From the NCBI GenBank assembly GCA_947561585.1, contig CANNZV010000420.1, positions 1 to 64,000 of the forward strand: a DNA stretch of 64,000 nt, written 5' to 3'. This DNA comes from Caprella mutica. Lineage: Eukaryota > Arthropoda > Malacostraca > Amphipoda > Caprellidae. Below are positions 61,698 to 64,000 of the stretch, one piece after another; position 1 is the stretch's first letter; every line of letters starts with the position of its first letter. A program made the translations under genes and the position numbers. The notes below the pieces were generated by a model. It saw nothing but the letters and a program-made list of their open reading frames with translations. It was not told the origin of the DNA and did no database searches.

Positions 61698-64000
61698 CAA
61701 TTGTTCGTATAACTAGACAAAGTAATAAAACATAAGTAATAAAACACTAAATTCAAGCTCTCCTATAAAAATATAAATCTGTTTCGGGTTTAGACACCTA
61801 TATTCTATCTACTTATTCTTAGAGGAGAACCTCAAATTCTGAAATGTTCTAGAATTCACTCATTATGCATTCGTAGAAGTAAGACAATGAGAAGGTAACT
61901 TCAAACCAGATACAGTAAATAGATCGACAAAAGAAATAATATGAAAGAAAAGAAGAAGAACGGAGATAAGAACGATAACCGGTTGGAGTTTGAAAAATAA
62001 CGAAAAAATTGGTCACAAAGTAGTATATGAAAATGGATATGAAATAATCACCAGCTTCTTTTCAGAAGATTATGTATGAGGTTTGGACTGAAAAAAAGGA
62101 GAATGTGGTGGGCTGTAGTAAACTGGTTGGAAATGGTATAGTTAGGTCTAATGTTGGAATCTACATCCTGTATCGATATTAAAGATTAAAATTAATGAAT
62201 TAAAGAACCAGATATTATTAGTAACGAAACTATTTGAAATCAAATAAGAATTTCTGTTGTATAAATAAATTTAGAAAATTAACATATATCATAGTGATAT
62301 ATAATTCAAACGAGAGCATATAGAATTCAATTGTTCGTATAACTAGACAAAGTAATAAAAAATAGGTAATAAAACAGTAAATTCAAGCTCTCCTTTAAAA
62401 ATATAATTCTGTCTCGGGTTTAGAAAACTATATTCCATCTACTTATTCTTAGAGGAGAACCTCAAATTCTGAAATGTTCTAGAATTCACTTATTATGCAT
62501 TCGTAGAAGTAAGACAAAGAGAAGGTAATTACTAACCAGATACAGTAAATAGATTGACAAAAGAAATAATATGAAAGAAAAGAAGAAGAACGGAGATAAG
62601 AACGATAACCGGTTGGAGTTTGAAAAATAACGAAAAAATTGGTCACAAAGTATTATATGAAAATGGATATGAAATAATCACCAGCTTCTTCTTAGAAGAT
62701 TATGTATGAGGTTTGGACTGAAAAGAAGGAGATTGTGGTGGGCTGTAGTAAACTGGTTGGAAATGGTATAGTTAGGTCTAATGTTGGAATCTACAACCTG
62801 TATCGATATTAAAGATTAAAAATAATGTATTGAAGAACCAGATATTATTCGTAACGAAACTATTTGAAATCAAATAAGAATTTTCTGTTGTATAAATAAA
62901 TTTAGAAAATTAACATATATCATAGTGATATATAATTCAAACGAGAGCATATAGAATTCAATTGTTCGTATAACTAGACAAAGTAATAAAACATAAGTAA
63001 TAAAACAGTAAATTCAAGCTCTCCTATAAAAATATAAATCTGTTTCGGGTTTCGACACCTATATTCTATCTACTTATTCTTAGAGGAGAACCTCAAATTC
63101 TGAAATGTTCTAGAATTCACTCATTATGCATTCGTAGAAGTAAGACAAAGAGAAGGTGATTTCAAACCAGAAACAGTAAATAGATCGACAAAAGAAATAA
63201 TATGAAAGAAAAGGAGAAGAATGGAGATAAGAACGATAACCGGTTGGAGTTTGAAAAATAACGAGAAAACTGTTCACAAAGTATTGTATGAAAATGGATA
63301 TAAAATAATCACCAGCTTCTTTTTAGAAGATTATGTATGAGGTTTGGACTGAAAAAAAGGAGATTGTGGTGGGCTGTAGTAAACTGGTTGAAAATGATAT
63401 AGTTAGGTCTAATGTTGAAATCTACATCCTGTATCGATATTGAAGATTAAAAATACTGTATTAAAGAATCAGATATTATACGTAACGAAACTATTTGAAA
63501 TCAAATAAGAGTTTGCTGTTGTAAAAATAAATTTAGAAAATTAACATATATCATAGTGATATGTAATTCAAACGAGAGCATATAGAATTCAATTGTTCGT
63601 ATAACTAGACAAAGTAACAAAACATAAGTAATGAAACAGTAAATTCAAGCTCTCCAATAAAAATATAAATCTGTTTCGGGTTTAGACACCTATATTCTAT
63701 CTACTTATTCTTAGAGGAGAACCTCAAATTCTGAAATGTTCTAGAATTCACTCATTATGCATTCGTAGAAGTAAGACATAGAGAAGGTAATTTCAAACCA
63801 GAAACAGTGAATAGATCGACAAAAGAAATAATATGAAAGAAAAGGAGAAGAATGGAGATGAGAACGATAACCGGTTGGAGTTTGAAAAATAACGAGAAAA
63901 CTGTTCACAAAGTATTATATGAAAATGGATATAAAATAATCACCAGCTTCTTTTTAGAAGATTATGTATGAGGTTTGGACTGAAAAAAAAGGAGAGTGTG
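61698..64000 (+). repeat. Partial copy of 54755-57057, offset 6,943 bp
   Basis: Monomer starts 61698, 62328, 62959 and 63590 match 54755, 55385, 56016 and 56647 at exactly the same spacing. Rare markers are shared (GGTAACTTC, AAAGTAGTATATG, ATTATTAGTAACG, AAAAAATAGG). The first about 180 bp of 61698 differ, so the copy boundary lies within that monomer. The last unit is cut by the window end. Confidence 0.85.

Larger units (their letters stand above)
13123..64000 (+). repeat. 631-bp satellite DNA array, about 50.9 kb
   Basis: One uninterrupted head-to-tail array runs to the window end. I phased it on CAATTGTTCG (variants CGATTG, CAACTG, CAATTA). Monomers start at 13125, 13757, 14529, 15303, 15934, 16565, 17196, 17827, 18601 and so on to 63590, giving 79 complete units and a 411-bp partial. 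Typical length is 629-633 bp. The unit is AT-rich, and its plus strand is A/purine-rich, with an A-tract of variable length after GGACTG. Variants are organised into higher-order repeats (separate entries). There is no conserved reading frame and no inserted transposon. Most monomers carry sites such as ATCGAT, ACCGGT and GAATTC, which should give a 631-bp digestion ladder. Confidence 0.98.

Noticed and set aside
1..64000. CRISPR array, tRNA or rRNA genes, (TTAGG)n telomere repeat
   Set aside because: The tandem arrays have no unique spacers. No tRNA cloverleaf, rRNA segment or telomeric repeat run was seen.

Overview
The window looks like nuclear DNA of a eukaryote, most likely an arthropod and probably an insect. 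It is strongly AT-rich and has no operons, ribosome binding sites or credible long reading frames. Its content is TACCTACC-type simple repeats, a small inverted-repeat transposon family, several minisatellites and a very large satellite array. I cannot name the species or order. TACC/GGTA-rich simple sequence is, from memory, common in Lepidoptera and aphids, but that is weak evidence.

Left part (1 to about 13,122): single-copy-looking, AT-rich, non-coding DNA scattered with small repeats. In order, these are: a degraded MITE (1021-1205); a TACC-rich minisatellite (1370-1660); an 804-bp segment bounded by 33-bp inverted repeats and holding CCAAT, CRE and TATA-like motifs (2291-3094); a G/C-rich complex of three related minisatellite blocks, a duplicated dispersed repeat, a foldback structure and a 28-bp perfect palindrome (3110-4990); a transposon-tail-like segment with a hammerhead-like core (5327-5460); a 1.15-kb minisatellite with 16/17-bp units (6775-7925); two more MITE copies (8363-8558, 12047-12245); and a diverged direct duplication (11327-11496 and 12293-12471).

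Right part (13,123 to 64,000, running off the window): one uninterrupted head-to-tail satellite array. Its monomer is about 631 bp. I phased it on the CAATTG at the start of each unit and count 79 complete monomers plus a 411-bp partial. Most are 629-633 bp. Two are 643 bp (a 12-bp internal duplication) and four are 772-774 bp (an internal duplication of about 142 bp). Monomer variants are arranged in higher-order repeats: an A-B-C-D-E pentamer near the edge (15,303-24,422); a 3.8-kb hexamer present twice in tandem (30,106-37,706) followed by a three-monomer deletion derivative; a heptamer followed by a tetramer derivative (42,125-49,071); a trimer duplicated in tandem (50,336-54,122); and long-range copies offset by 24 and by 11 monomers.

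No gene network can be described, because no protein or RNA gene could be supported. The short reading frames, including the four identical 64-codon minus-strand ones inside the satellite, are best explained by chance and by repeat amplification. The main biological reading is a boundary between ordinary AT-rich chromosomal DNA and a satellite (heterochromatic) domain. Whether that domain is pericentromeric, subtelomeric or on a sex chromosome cannot be told from sequence alone.
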